Assembly: GCF_011082085.1 (NCBI RefSeq)
Contig: NZ_CP041063.1
Location: 1,550,001 to 1,614,000 of the forward strand
Reading direction: 5' to 3'
Source of the DNA: Bacillus sp. Cs-700
GTDB lineage: Bacteria > Bacillota > Bacilli > Bacillales > Guptibacillaceae
DNA: 64,000 nt
Positions within the stretch are counted from its first letter, which is position 1. Every line of letters begins with the position of its first letter. Below the pieces are notes generated by a model. The model had not been told where the DNA came from and did not search any database. It worked only from the letters and a program-made list of their open reading frames with translations. A program made the position numbers and the translations under genes. Below are positions 1 to 7,705 of this stretch, piece by piece.

Positions 1-1845
1 GAGCGTATTAGTCGCTTACCAGGCGTCTCTCCACAAGACTCAGGTAGATTAACAGCAGGAACCTTTCACTCGATATTTCTGAAATTATTAAGAAGTCTCG
101 GCTATAATCAAAAAATATTGAATAGTGATCGTCACAAACAAATTATTATGAAAAGCATTTTAAAAAAAATGAAAAGTCCAGAAGCTTCTTTACCGGAAAT
201 TATGCTTTCATCCATTTCGTCTTGTAAAGTAAAGATGATGGAACCTAGCGATGTGCCCGATCATAAAGAAACGGAAGAACTGAAAAAAGCTTACACAGAA
301 TACGAAGAGTGGAAAACAGCTAATCACTATATGGACTTTGATGACATTCTTGTATTTATGTATCGAGAATTTAATCAAAACCCAGCTCTTCTTCAAAAAA
401 TGCAAAATCGATTTCAGTACATCTTAGTTGATGAATTTCAAGATACGAACCCAATTCAATACGAGTTGATTAAACAAATTGCTGCCCCGCAAAACAATCT
501 ATTTGTCGTCGGGGATGATGATCAGGTAATCTATTCCTTTAACGGAGCAAATAGTTCGATTATTTTAGAATTCGATCGCACTTATCCAGATGCGGCAGTT
601 GTTACGCTCGACACAAATTATCGATCAGCCCCTCCCATCGTAGGGCTAGGTAATCACGTGATTAAACATAACACGTATCGAAGGGCGAAGACGATGAATG
701 CAACAAACAAAGATGGAAAGCACCCTTTCTATCTCAGACCCGCAACAACAGAAGATGAAGCGGGATATGTTCTTCGTCATATTCGCGAGCAAAAAAGAGA
801 ATGGAAAGAGATCGCCATTCTGACAAGAACTTATACAAATGCTCGAGCCCTTTTCGAACAATTGATTGAGCAGGATATCCCTTTTAATGCACAAGGAATG
901 AAACAGGTCTTTTATGAACAATCCATCATCAAAGGCATGATGGAACATCTTCGTCTTGCGTATGAACATCAAAACCTTGACGCTACGGCCGCTATTCTTC
1001 CCTCTTTATTTATTAATCAAGAAGCTGGTATGCGTCATATCGAGATGGAAAACTTTGTTGACCCTGTTGATTTTCCTTTAGATCATTTAAAGTCATGGAA
1101 AACGCTTCGTGATTTCCAAAAGAAGTCGATTGATCGACGTATTCGTCTCATTCAGGAAGCAAAGCGTCACCAACCACAAAAGGCAATCCAATTATTACGC
1201 GATGATTATATGAAACACCTTGATAGCGCTAACGATGAAGCCTTAACGGTTCACAAAACTACCCTTAAAGAAATGATGGACGAGCTAGAATTCTCAAGTT
1301 CGCGCTTTGAGACAATTCCTGAATTTCTAGCTTATGTTGATCGCATCATCCAACGCTTTAATGAGCACAAACAAAAGGCAAGCGCTACGAACGGACTATC
1401 CCTGTTATCCATTCATCAGGCAAAAGGATTGGAGTTCCCTGTCGTTTACGTGATTGGCGCTTCAGAAACGATATTGCCACACGTCTCTGCACTTAACTCA
1501 ATGAAAGATAAAGAAGCTTCTCAGAAGGAGCTATATATGAAAAATCCAACGGCTGATCTTGAAGAGGAACGTCGGCTTTGTTACGTTGCGATTACACGGG
1601 CAAAAGAAGAGCTTTATATTTGTTCACCAGAAAAACACCTTGGAAAACAAACGCCAGTCTCACGTTTTTTAACAGATGCTTTTAAAAAGAAAATAAAGCA
1701 AGAAGGAAAATTAGTGAAAGCCTGGGTATGTAGCAGTGAATTCTGCAAAGGATGGATGAAGGTTGAAGGGAATAAGCAGCCTGATCAAAAGTCATGTCCT
1801 CTCTGCGAAAAGCCGATGGTTATGTCACAAAAGTCCGTTAAATAA
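1..1845 (+). CDS. UvrD/Rep-family ATP-dependent DNA helicase (YjcD-like), 5' end outside window
   Basis: Superfamily 1 DNA helicase that would unwind DNA with ATP in repair or recombination. The frame is open from base 1 with no upstream stop, and the first codons already carry the TFHSIF helicase motif, so the N-terminus with the Walker A loop lies before the window. Further motifs seen: DEFQDT (bases 430-447), GDDDQVIYSFNGA (about 511-550), NYRS (about 619), and the C-terminal CYVAITRAKEEL (about 1579). The last 45 residues hold two Cys pairs (CSSEFC and CPLC), a probable zinc ribbon of the kind found at the end of B. subtilis YjcD-like helicases. About 614 codons are present. Family is certain; the YjcD orthology is inferred from the tail. 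Confidence 0.93.
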   Translation, partial: ERISRLPGVSPQDSGRLTAGTFHSIFLKLLRSLGYNQKILNSDRHKQIIMKSILKKMKSPEASLPEIMLSSISSCKVKMMEPSDVPDHKETEELKKAYTEYEEWKTANHYMDFDDILVFMYREFNQNPALLQKMQNRFQYILVDEFQDTNPIQYELIKQIAAPQNNLFVVGDDDQVIYSFNGANSSIILEFDRTYPDAAVVTLDTNYRSAPPIVGLGNHVIKHNTYRRAKTMNATNKDGKHPFYLRPATTEDEAGYVLRHIREQKREWKEIAILTRTYTNARALFEQLIEQDIPFNAQGMKQVFYEQSIIKGMMEHLRLAYEHQNLDATAAILPSLFINQEAGMRHIEMENFVDPVDFPLDHLKSWKTLRDFQKKSIDRRIRLIQEAKRHQPQKAIQLLRDDYMKHLDSANDEALTVHKTTLKEMMDELEFSSSRFETIPEFLAYVDRIIQRFNEHKQKASATNGLSLLSIHQAKGLEFPVVYVIGASETILPHVSALNSMKDKEASQKELYMKNPTADLEEERRLCYVAITRAKEELYICSPEKHLGKQTPVSRFLTDAFKKKIKQEGKLVKAWVCSSEFCKGWMKVEGNKQPDQKSCPLCEKPMVMSQKSVK

Positions 1846-1974
1846 GTCTGAATGATGTCACCGTGTTAAGCATTGTTGCGCTTTGATTACAAATTATTTA
1901 AGAGACGTTTAACTTACGGTTTTCCCCCTTCAAACGTGCTATAGTAGAAAAAAACGCGCAACAGGAGGGCTCCG

Positions 1975-2163
1975 ATGAGCAGCATTCGTTACGAAACCAT
2001 CTTTCAGAAACAGCTTGGAAACGGTACGATTATCGGAATAATGGATTACCTTGAAGGCAAGCTGATCAGACTGAACTTAAATGACAAGGAGCCGGAGTAC
2101 CTTAACCCGGAGTTAAAGGAATTCTTTCAACAAGAGCGTATGAAAGTGAACCTTCATCAATAA
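1975..2163 (+). CDS. Hypothetical 62-aa protein
   Basis: A small soluble protein that I do not recognise. It starts at ATG 1975 behind a good AGGAGGG ribosome site and ends just before a strong hairpin terminator, which argues for a real single-gene unit. The sequence is mixed charged and hydrophobic (N-terminus MSSIRYETIFQKQLGNG), with no membrane segment, no cysteines and no signal peptide. It lies 130 bp behind the helicase gene; a TATAGT -10-like hexamer near 1940 may give it its own promoter. Confidence 0.7.
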   Translation: MSSIRYETIFQKQLGNGTIIGIMDYLEGKLIRLNLNDKEPEYLNPELKEFFQQERMKVNLHQ

Positions 2164-2180
2164 TAGTTACAATAAATCAA

Positions 2181-2217
2181 ACGGCTTCCCATGAATTATT
2201 TTGGGAGGCCGTTTTTG
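2181..2217 (+). terminator. Intrinsic terminator of the 62-aa gene
   Basis: Ten-base stem (ACGGCTTCCC / GGGAGGCCGT, one G-U pair) with a 12-base loop and a run of five T, 18 bases after the stop codon. Confidence 0.85.
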
Positions 2218-2316
2218 TATAGAAATGAAGGTCGATGACATCTTAATAACTAAGCAAACATTTCAGCACTTTCCCTATCTATCCTAGTCTTTTTTACCTA
2301 TTCTTCATAAAAAAAG

Positions 2317-2343
2317 GTTTGATATAAAAAGTGAAAAGGGTAT
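2317..2343 (+). promoter_or_regulatory. Sigma-B-like promoter of the small membrane protein genes
   Basis: GTTTGA (2317-2322), a 15-base spacer and GGGTAT (2338-2343) match the Bacillus general-stress sigma-B consensus (GTTTAA, 12-15 bases, GGGTAT) at 11 of 12 positions. The predicted start near 2350 lies just before the ribosome site of the 23-aa gene. Confidence 0.6.
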
Positions 2344-2389
2344 ACAAGTAGTAGCAAAGAACATTGCTATATTGAAGGAGGAAGTCATA

Positions 2390-2461
2390 ATGTTAAAACA
2401 AGTTCTAGTTATTGTCGGTATTGTTGTAGTCGTTGCATTTGTTGTCAGTGCTTTATTTTAG
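2390..2461 (+). CDS. 23-aa single-span membrane microprotein
   Basis: MLKQVLVIVGIVVVVAFVVS followed by ALF and a TAG stop: two charged or polar residues and then one hydrophobic helix, so a tiny bitopic membrane protein. It has a strong GAAGGAGG ribosome site nine bases upstream and lies behind a sigma-B-like promoter, which argues against chance. A second gene of the same design follows 59 bases later. Function is unknown; small membrane proteins of this kind often bind larger membrane complexes or appear under stress, but that is inference. Confidence 0.6.
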   Translation: MLKQVLVIVGIVVVVAFVVSALF

Positions 2462-2520
2462 AAGACAACATAATTAAAGCTATGGATGAACTAAATTGAC
2501 TTTATCAAGGAGGAATAGCA

Positions 2521-2589
2521 ATGGTACGCACAATTCTTATGATTATTGGCGCAGTCGCTGTTATCGCAGCAATCATTTCATTTATTTAA
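2521..2589 (+). CDS. 22-aa single-span membrane microprotein, paired with the preceding one
   Basis: MVRTILMIIGAVAVIAAIIS followed by FI and TAA. Like the 23-aa protein upstream it is a short positively charged start followed by one transmembrane helix. It has its own AAGGAGG ribosome site and lies on the same probable transcript, which ends in the 2645-2682 hairpin. The two proteins share design (M-x-[KR]-x-[IV]-L) more than sequence and may come from an old duplication. Function unknown. Confidence 0.6.
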   Translation: MVRTILMIIGAVAVIAAIISFI

Positions 2590-2644
2590 AACCTTACATT
2601 TTATGATTTATAAAGCAATTGAAATCTTACTATTACTTATAATT

Positions 2645-2682
2645 AAAAGAAGTCGAGCCCACAAGTGGCTCGACTTCTTTTT
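2645..2682. terminator. Bidirectional terminator between converging small genes
   Basis: A 16-base stem (AAAAGAAGTCGAGCC and its complement) around a short ACAA loop, with A-rich and T-rich flanks, so it works in both directions: it ends the microprotein transcript from the left and the 28-aa gene from the right. Confidence 0.85.
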
Positions 2683-2692
2683 AAGTTATCTA

Positions 2693-2779
2693 TTAATCAT
2701 TCTTTTTCATGTTTTTTTTGGCTTCATCAACTTTGGACTTTGGAATGTATATAAAGATCGCTTTTTTATTATTATTCAT
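2693..2779 (-). CDS. 28-aa basic microprotein
   Basis: On the minus strand, MNNNKKAIFIYIPKSKVDEA followed by KKNMKKND. A very good ribosome site (GAAGGAG, seven bases before ATG) and a terminator directly after the stop support a real gene. The product has a short beta-like core (AIFIYIP) and a lysine-rich tail, with no membrane helix. I do not recognise it. The rightward reading frame across the same bases (2546-2800) lacks a ribosome site and is judged to be a shadow. Confidence 0.5.
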   Translation of the reverse strand: MNNNKKAIFIYIPKSKVDEAKKNMKKND

Positions 2780-3062
2780 ATAAATCTCCTTCAGAGTTGA
2801 TTTAGTTTACCCTCATTCATTCTACTCGATAATGACGTCTATAAGCAATGATCCCTTCCAAAAGAAGTGAAAACACTGCGTTAGTACTAAATGTTCTGAC
2901 AATCGTGATGCCTTTTATCGAAACTCGTGACTAAAACTGTCAACAAATCGAGATAACTTCGACTTCTATTTTTGGACGAGGATTGATATACTGTTTGTAA
3001 ATTGTGTGATTCTGATCAATTAAAATGGGCCACAATAGCTTATTTAAAGGAGTGAACTCCAT

Positions 3063-3359
3063 TTGTTGAAACAACCATTAAAACTATTCAGAGGGGTCGG
3101 CTATGCGGAAGGAATTTCGTTTCTATTGCTACTAGGAATTGCGATGCCTCTTAAATACTTGATGGACATTCCGATGGCCGTCACGATTGTTGGAGCCTTA
3201 CACGGCGGATTATTTGTTCTCTATCTTGCCGTCATCCTTTACGTCACCATTGTCAAACGCTGGTCTTTTATTAAGGCGACGCTAGCCGTTGTATCTTCCG
3301 TCATTCCATTCGGACCATTTATCTTCGATGCACGTATTGTGAAAGATTCAGAAGCGTAA
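3063..3359 (+). CDS. DUF3817 family integral membrane protein (YdzA-like)
   Basis: 98 aa with three hydrophobic segments (about residues 12-30, 38-62 and 68-90) and the family pattern of an N-terminal FRGVGYAEGISFLLLLGIAMP, a central ALHGG and a C-terminal IPFGPFIFD. DUF3817 proteins are short membrane proteins of unknown function, sometimes found as a domain next to transporters. Translation starts at one of two adjacent TTG codons (3063 or 3066) behind AAAGGAG; no ATG is available in frame. It is a single gene with its own terminator. Confidence 0.85.
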   Translation: MLKQPLKLFRGVGYAEGISFLLLLGIAMPLKYLMDIPMAVTIVGALHGGLFVLYLAVILYVTIVKRWSFIKATLAVVSSVIPFGPFIFDARIVKDSEA

Positions 3360-3364
3360 ATGAA

Positions 3365-3396
3365 AGGCAGGACCTTTAACAGGTTCTGCCTTTTTG
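3365..3396 (+). terminator. Terminator after the DUF3817 gene
   Basis: AGGCAGGACCT / AGGTTCTGCCT stem with a five-base loop followed by TTTTT, placed between this gene and the 3' end of menC. Confidence 0.8.
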
Positions 3397-3403
3397 TATG
3401 AGC

Positions 3404-4504
3404 TTAATAAACCTCTTTCACAACTGTCACCCGTGATAGTTCTTTTCGGTTTAACTCGTACCCTATACCATTACCTTCTGGCACGTTAATGTATCCTTCC
3501 TCTACGGTCACTTCAGGATGAATGATATCCCGCTCCCAATATCGTGTAGAAGCCGAAATATCTCCTGGGATAACAAAATTAGATAAGCTAGAAAGAGCTA
3601 TATTATGCGCCCTTCCGATTCCTGATTCAAGCATACCACCGCACCAGACAGGGACACCGCGCTCATCGCATAAATCATGTATCATTTTACTAGCAGTTAA
3701 CCCGCCTACGCGACCAGGCTTAATATTTATCACCTGGCAGCTATTTAAATCTAGCGCTCGGCGCGCATCATCGAAAGAAGCAATACTTTCATCCAAACAA
3801 ATCGGTGTCTTTAATTCCCTTTGAAGTTTAGCATGGTCAACGATATCATCTGCCGCTAATGGTTGTTCAATCATCAAGAGATTAAAGCCATCCAACGCTT
3901 TCAATTGATCGATATCTTGAAGCGTATAGGCGGAATTAGCATCTGCCATTAAAGATAGGTTTGGATAGCGTTCTCTTATTGCTTTTAGAATGGATATATC
4001 TTGAGACGGCTTTATCTTAACCTTAATCCGCTCATATCCTTCCAAAATTCTGTCGCTTATTTCTTCTAACATCGTCTCCTGATCAGAAGCACCAACCGCA
4101 ACGCCTGCTTTAATTTTCTTTAAAGTTCCGCCTAATGCTTTTGATAAACTAATGCCTTCTTTTTTGGCGTATAAATCCCATATCGCCCCTTCAACCGCAT
4201 ACTTTGCCATTGGGTTTCTTCTAATACCTGACAACATGCCATTAACCTCAGACGGGTGTGCAATGAAACGTTTTTTTACTAGGGGGATCATGATATCTCT
4301 TAACATATGCCAGGACGTTTGGAGCGTTTCTTCAGTGTACCACGGGGTTGTAAATGCCACCCCTTCTCCCAAACCACTATTACCCTCAGCATCGTTGACC
4401 TCTACGATTATCAAATCTCGTTCAGACACCGTTTCAAGACTATTACCAAAAGGCGTTTTAAGGTTCATTTTAATATGATGGAGCGTTACCGACTCGATGA
4501 TCAT
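3404..4504 (-). CDS. menC: o-Succinylbenzoate synthase
   Basis: Dehydrates SHCHC to o-succinylbenzoate in menaquinone synthesis; also related to N-acylamino acid racemases. The 366-aa enolase-superfamily protein shows the catalytic KxK pair (KVKIK, about residues 162-166), the metal ligands in DANSAY, EQPL and DES (about 189, 214, 239) and the C-terminal CGGMLESGIGRAHN barrel motif. It is the last gene of the leftward operon and its ATG overlaps the menE stop by four bases (ATGA), so the two are translationally coupled. Length matches B. subtilis MenC. Confidence 0.95.
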   Translation of the reverse strand: MIIESVTLHHIKMNLKTPFGNSLETVSERDLIIVEVNDAEGNSGLGEGVAFTTPWYTEETLQTSWHMLRDIMIPLVKKRFIAHPSEVNGMLSGIRRNPMAKYAVEGAIWDLYAKKEGISLSKALGGTLKKIKAGVAVGASDQETMLEEISDRILEGYERIKVKIKPSQDISILKAIRERYPNLSLMADANSAYTLQDIDQLKALDGFNLLMIEQPLAADDIVDHAKLQRELKTPICLDESIASFDDARRALDLNSCQVINIKPGRVGGLTASKMIHDLCDERGVPVWCGGMLESGIGRAHNIALSSLSNFVIPGDISASTRYWERDIIHPEVTVEEGYINVPEGNGIGYELNRKELSRVTVVKEVY

Positions 4505-5961
4505 TCTGCTTCACTCGCTAACAAATTTCGCTGAAGTTTATTGGCTCCATTCCTTGGAAGAGCTTTAACAAAAGTAATCGACTTGGGCAATTTATACCGA
4601 GCCAGTCGATCTGATAGATAATCGAGTAACTGATGATCCGTTAACATTGGGTTCTTACTTACCACGAAAGCAGCGGGTACTTCTCCCCAATGTGGATCTT
4701 GGACACCTGTTACGCCTGCATCTTCAATATCTATATGTTCAAGGATAGCGGCTTCAATTTCTGCCGGATACACATTTTCTCCTCCAGAAAGAATCAGGTC
4801 TTTTCTTCGATCTAATACAAAGAGAAAACCATCTTCATCAACAAATCCGATATCACCCGTATGAAGCCATCCATCTTCAAATGCCTCACTCGTCGCTCCT
4901 TCACGTTTCCAATATCCTTTCGTCACCGTGGGGCCTTTCACAAGAATTTCGCCATGTTCTCGTGGTGAAAGTTCTTTATGATTATGGCTAATCTTTACTT
5001 CTGAAGGAAAAAGAGCTTTCCCAGCAGAACCCTGTTTATCAAGCATATACTCAGGTGAAAGCGTCACAATTTGTGATGCTGTTTCCGTCATTCCAAATGT
5101 TTGATAGACAGGAATTTGCTTTTCTTCACAAATCGTTAGGAGTGGATATGGAGCCGGGCCTCCGCCAAGCAGCATGCAGCGCAACGTTGCAGGATACTGA
5201 TCGTCTCCAAGGTCATCAAGCATTTTCTTTAGCATAGCGCTTACTACCGATACAATTGTAATGTTTTCTTTTTGAATCGATTGATTAACGGCATGCGGAT
5301 CGAATCGTTTTTGTATAACCATCGTAATCCCATAGATAACACTGCGTAACAAGATTGAAAGACCACTCATATGAAATAGCGGTACGGCACATAACCAGCG
5401 ATCATGCATTTCTAAACCTATATTAAGGCTCGAGCTAATCGCACTCCACCAGTGGTTTCCGTACGTTAACATCACGCCTTTTGGTTTCCCCGTCGTACCA
5501 GAAGTGTACATGATCGTATGAAGTTGGTTTAACTCAATTGAGGTTTGTAGACTCTCCAAACAATATGCTTCTGGACGAATATCCTCCCAAATAAAAAGGT
5601 CGATAGTTAGTAAACTTTCTCGAGCTTTATTCGCAAGAGATCGGTCCGTTATTACGTAAGAAAGCTCAGCATCATTTAATTGGAACGCTAACTCAGGACC
5701 TGTCAATCGATGGTTCAGCGGTACAATAATAGCCCCGATATACATGAGCGCATGCAAGCAGACTGCCGACTCTATTGCGTTCTCCATAAAAAAACCAATA
5801 TGCTTTCCTTTCGTAATGCCCTTTGCTTTTAGAGCATTCGCCATTTCAACTGCCCGTTCTTGCAATTGCTTATAAGTTAACTGATTATTCTTTTCAATCA
5901 GCGCCACTCGATCAGGCGTCATGAAAGCGCGTTTGTGTAACCAATTTGGCATCGTGTCCAT
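4501..5961 (-). CDS. menE: o-Succinylbenzoate--CoA ligase
   Basis: Adenylates o-succinylbenzoate and transfers it to CoA. ANL-superfamily enzyme with the phosphate loop MYTSGTTGKPKGVML, the adenine-binding YQTFGMTETA, the hinge TGDIG ... DRRKDLILSGGENVYPAEIE and the C-terminal catalytic lysine region LPRNGANKLQR. I take the ATG at 5961 (486 aa), because AAAGGA lies eight bases before it; the upstream ATG at 5970 would abut that ribosome site. A strong hairpin separates it from menB, so menE-menC may be expressed at a lower level than menF-D-H-B. Confidence 0.95.
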   Translation of the reverse strand: MDTMPNWLHKRAFMTPDRVALIEKNNQLTYKQLQERAVEMANALKAKGITKGKHIGFFMENAIESAVCLHALMYIGAIIVPLNHRLTGPELAFQLNDAELSYVITDRSLANKARESLLTIDLFIWEDIRPEAYCLESLQTSIELNQLHTIMYTSGTTGKPKGVMLTYGNHWWSAISSSLNIGLEMHDRWLCAVPLFHMSGLSILLRSVIYGITMVIQKRFDPHAVNQSIQKENITIVSVVSAMLKKMLDDLGDDQYPATLRCMLLGGGPAPYPLLTICEEKQIPVYQTFGMTETASQIVTLSPEYMLDKQGSAGKALFPSEVKISHNHKELSPREHGEILVKGPTVTKGYWKREGATSEAFEDGWLHTGDIGFVDEDGFLFVLDRRKDLILSGGENVYPAEIEAAILEHIDIEDAGVTGVQDPHWGEVPAAFVVSKNPMLTDHQLLDYLSDRLARYKLPKSITFVKALPRNGANKLQRNLLASEAE

Positions 5962-5985
5962 CTTTACCATCCTTTCTTTAGCCTG

Positions 5986-6021
5986 AAAAAACAGCTTGAT
6001 GGATATCCATCAAGCTGTTTT
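5986..6021 (-). terminator. Hairpin terminator/attenuator between menB and menE
   Basis: A perfect 34-base palindrome (5988-6021, centre GGATATCC) followed, in the direction of the men transcript, by a run of T. It lies 12 bases after the menB stop and only 25 bases before the menE start, inside the operon, so partial termination here would set the menB:menE ratio. Confidence 0.8.
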
Positions 6022-6033
6022 CGTGCAATCGAT

Positions 6034-6849
6034 TTATGGAAAACGTGGGAACTGTTTAAAGTCAGGTTTGCGTTTCTCTTTGAACGAATCGCGTCCTTCT
6101 TTCGCTTCTTCGGTTGTGTAATAAAGAAGCGTTGCATCTCCACCCATTTGTTGAAGTCCTGCAAGACCATCTGTGTCAGCATTAAGAGAAGCTTTAAGGA
6201 AACGTAAAGCAGTTGGTGACTTATCAAGCATTTCCTGCGCCCACTGAACGGTTTCAGCTTCAAGCTGCTCAAGAGGGACAACCGTGTTAACAAGACCCAT
6301 ATCAAGGGCTTCTTGAGCATTATATTGGCGGCAAAGGTACCAGATCTCACGAGCTTTCTTATGCCCTACGATACGAGCAAGGTATCCAGCGCCGTACCCA
6401 GCATCAAAACTCCCTACTTTAGGACCAGTTTGTCCAAAGATTGCATTGTCAGCAGCAATTGTAAGGTCACATACAACGTGTAGAACATGTCCTCCGCCAA
6501 TCGCATAACCAGATACCATTGCAATAACCGGTTTAGGGATGACGCGAATAAGACGTTGAAGATCTAATACGTTGAGACGAGGAATTTCATCGTCGCCGAC
6601 GTATCCACCATGCCCTCGAACACTTTGATCTCCGCCAGAACAAAATGCTTTGTCTCCAGCACCTGCAAGAACAATAACTCCAATATTAGAATCATCTCTT
6701 GCAAATGAAAAAGCGGTAATTAATTCATTAACCGTTCTCGGTGTAAATGCATTGCGCACCTCTGGACGGTTAATGGTAATCTTAGCAATCCCATCATACG
6801 TTTCATAAAGAATATCTTCAAATTCACGTTCAGTCTTCCATTGAATCAT
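6034..6849 (-). CDS. menB: 1,4-Dihydroxy-2-naphthoyl-CoA synthase
   Basis: Crotonase-fold enzyme that closes the naphthoquinol ring of menaquinone from o-succinylbenzoyl-CoA. 271 aa, the same length as B. subtilis MenB. Visible features: [11 protein letters not shown] near residue 28, the oxyanion-hole CSGGDQ (about 83-88), the [15 protein letters not shown] segment (about 131) and [13 protein letters not shown] (about 155), where the Asp/Gly pattern is typical of MenB. The C-terminus [11 protein letters not shown] is also diagnostic. It lies between menH and menE, 31 bases from menH. Confidence 0.97.
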   Translation of the reverse strand: MIQWKTEREFEDILYETYDGIAKITINRPEVRNAFTPRTVNELITAFSFARDDSNIGVIVLAGAGDKAFCSGGDQSVRGHGGYVGDDEIPRLNVLDLQRLIRVIPKPVIAMVSGYAIGGGHVLHVVCDLTIAADNAIFGQTGPKVGSFDAGYGAGYLARIVGHKKAREIWYLCRQYNAQEALDMGLVNTVVPLEQLEAETVQWAQEMLDKSPTALRFLKASLNADTDGLAGLQQMGGDATLLYYTTEEAKEGRDSFKEKRKPDFKQFPRFP

Positions 6850-6880
6850 TTAGAAATTCTCCTTTCCTATGTACCTAAAT

Positions 6881-7705
6881 TTACAGATTAGAATCTGCAT
6901 GCTTTTTTAGAAAAGCTACTACCATTTTAACAAAGATTTCAGGTTGTTCTACATGAATTGTATGCCCTGCGTCATTTATTTGCACAAAATCAGCTTGAGG
7001 GAGTAATTTTTCCATCTTCTTTCCAATAGAAACGAACTTTTGATCATGCTCACCTACTAAAAGAAGAACTGGAATTGACAAATCATCCAGCATTCCCCAA
7101 TAGGAACGCTGTGCCCCTGTCCCCATTCCAATAAGACTGTTAGCTAGTCCTCTTTCAGTATTGCTCAAACGCTGTTTTCTTATTTCCTCTTTCTTGCGTA
7201 AAGGAAGCTTTTTCTGAGTAGAGAACAAAGGAACGCTTTCCCAAAAATCTACAAAAGATGCCATGCCTTCCTGTTCAATCCGTCTAGCAAGGCGATGATC
7301 ATTTTGTATTCGTTCATCTCTTTCCTCTTTTGTGATAAGTCCTGGTGAACTACTCTCGAGGATGAGTGTTTTAACACAATCAGGATATTGTACAGTAAAC
7401 GATAAGGCAAAGCGACCACCCATTGAATAACCAAGTAAATGGATGCTATCAATTCGAAGAATCTGTAAGAGCTTTTTTAAAAAACTTCCCATTGCTTCCA
7501 TCGTATAGAGCGCGGGATCATCTGGTTTACCACTTGCGCCATGCCCGATTAAATCGATGGCGATTACCTTATAGAAATTTGATAGTTTTTTCATCAACGG
7601 CGTCCAACTTGCGCTTGACCCTGTAAAGCCGTGCAATAAAAGAAGAGGTTCCCCCTCACCTTCTATTTTAACGTAAAACGGTTGTCCTTCAATTGTGTAA
7701 ATCAT
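6881..7705 (-). CDS. menH: SHCHC synthase, alpha/beta hydrolase (MenH)
   Basis: Removes pyruvate from SEPHCHC to give SHCHC. 274-aa alpha/beta hydrolase with the oxyanion motif LHGFTGSSASW (about residue 24), nucleophile elbow GYSMGG (Ser about 94), acidic residue in LVGEHDQKF and the catalytic His in NDAGHTIHVEQP. Its ATG overlaps the menD stop by four bases. Position between menD and menB matches other bacilli, which settles the assignment against generic hydrolases. Confidence 0.92.
   Translation of the reverse strand: MIYTIEGQPFYVKIEGEGEPLLLLHGFTGSSASWTPLMKKLSNFYKVIAIDLIGHGASGKPDDPALYTMEAMGSFLKKLLQILRIDSIHLLGYSMGGRFALSFTVQYPDCVKTLILESSSPGLITKEERDERIQNDHRLARRIEQEGMASFVDFWESVPLFSTQKKLPLRKKEEIRKQRLSNTERGLANSLIGMGTGAQRSYWGMLDDLSIPVLLLVGEHDQKFVSIGKKMEKLLPQADFVQINDAGHTIHVEQPEIFVKMVVAFLKKHADSNL

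Noticed and set aside
2546-2800. Rightward 84-codon frame
   Set aside because: No ribosome site, starts inside the 22-aa gene, crosses a terminator and covers a leftward gene with a good ribosome site.
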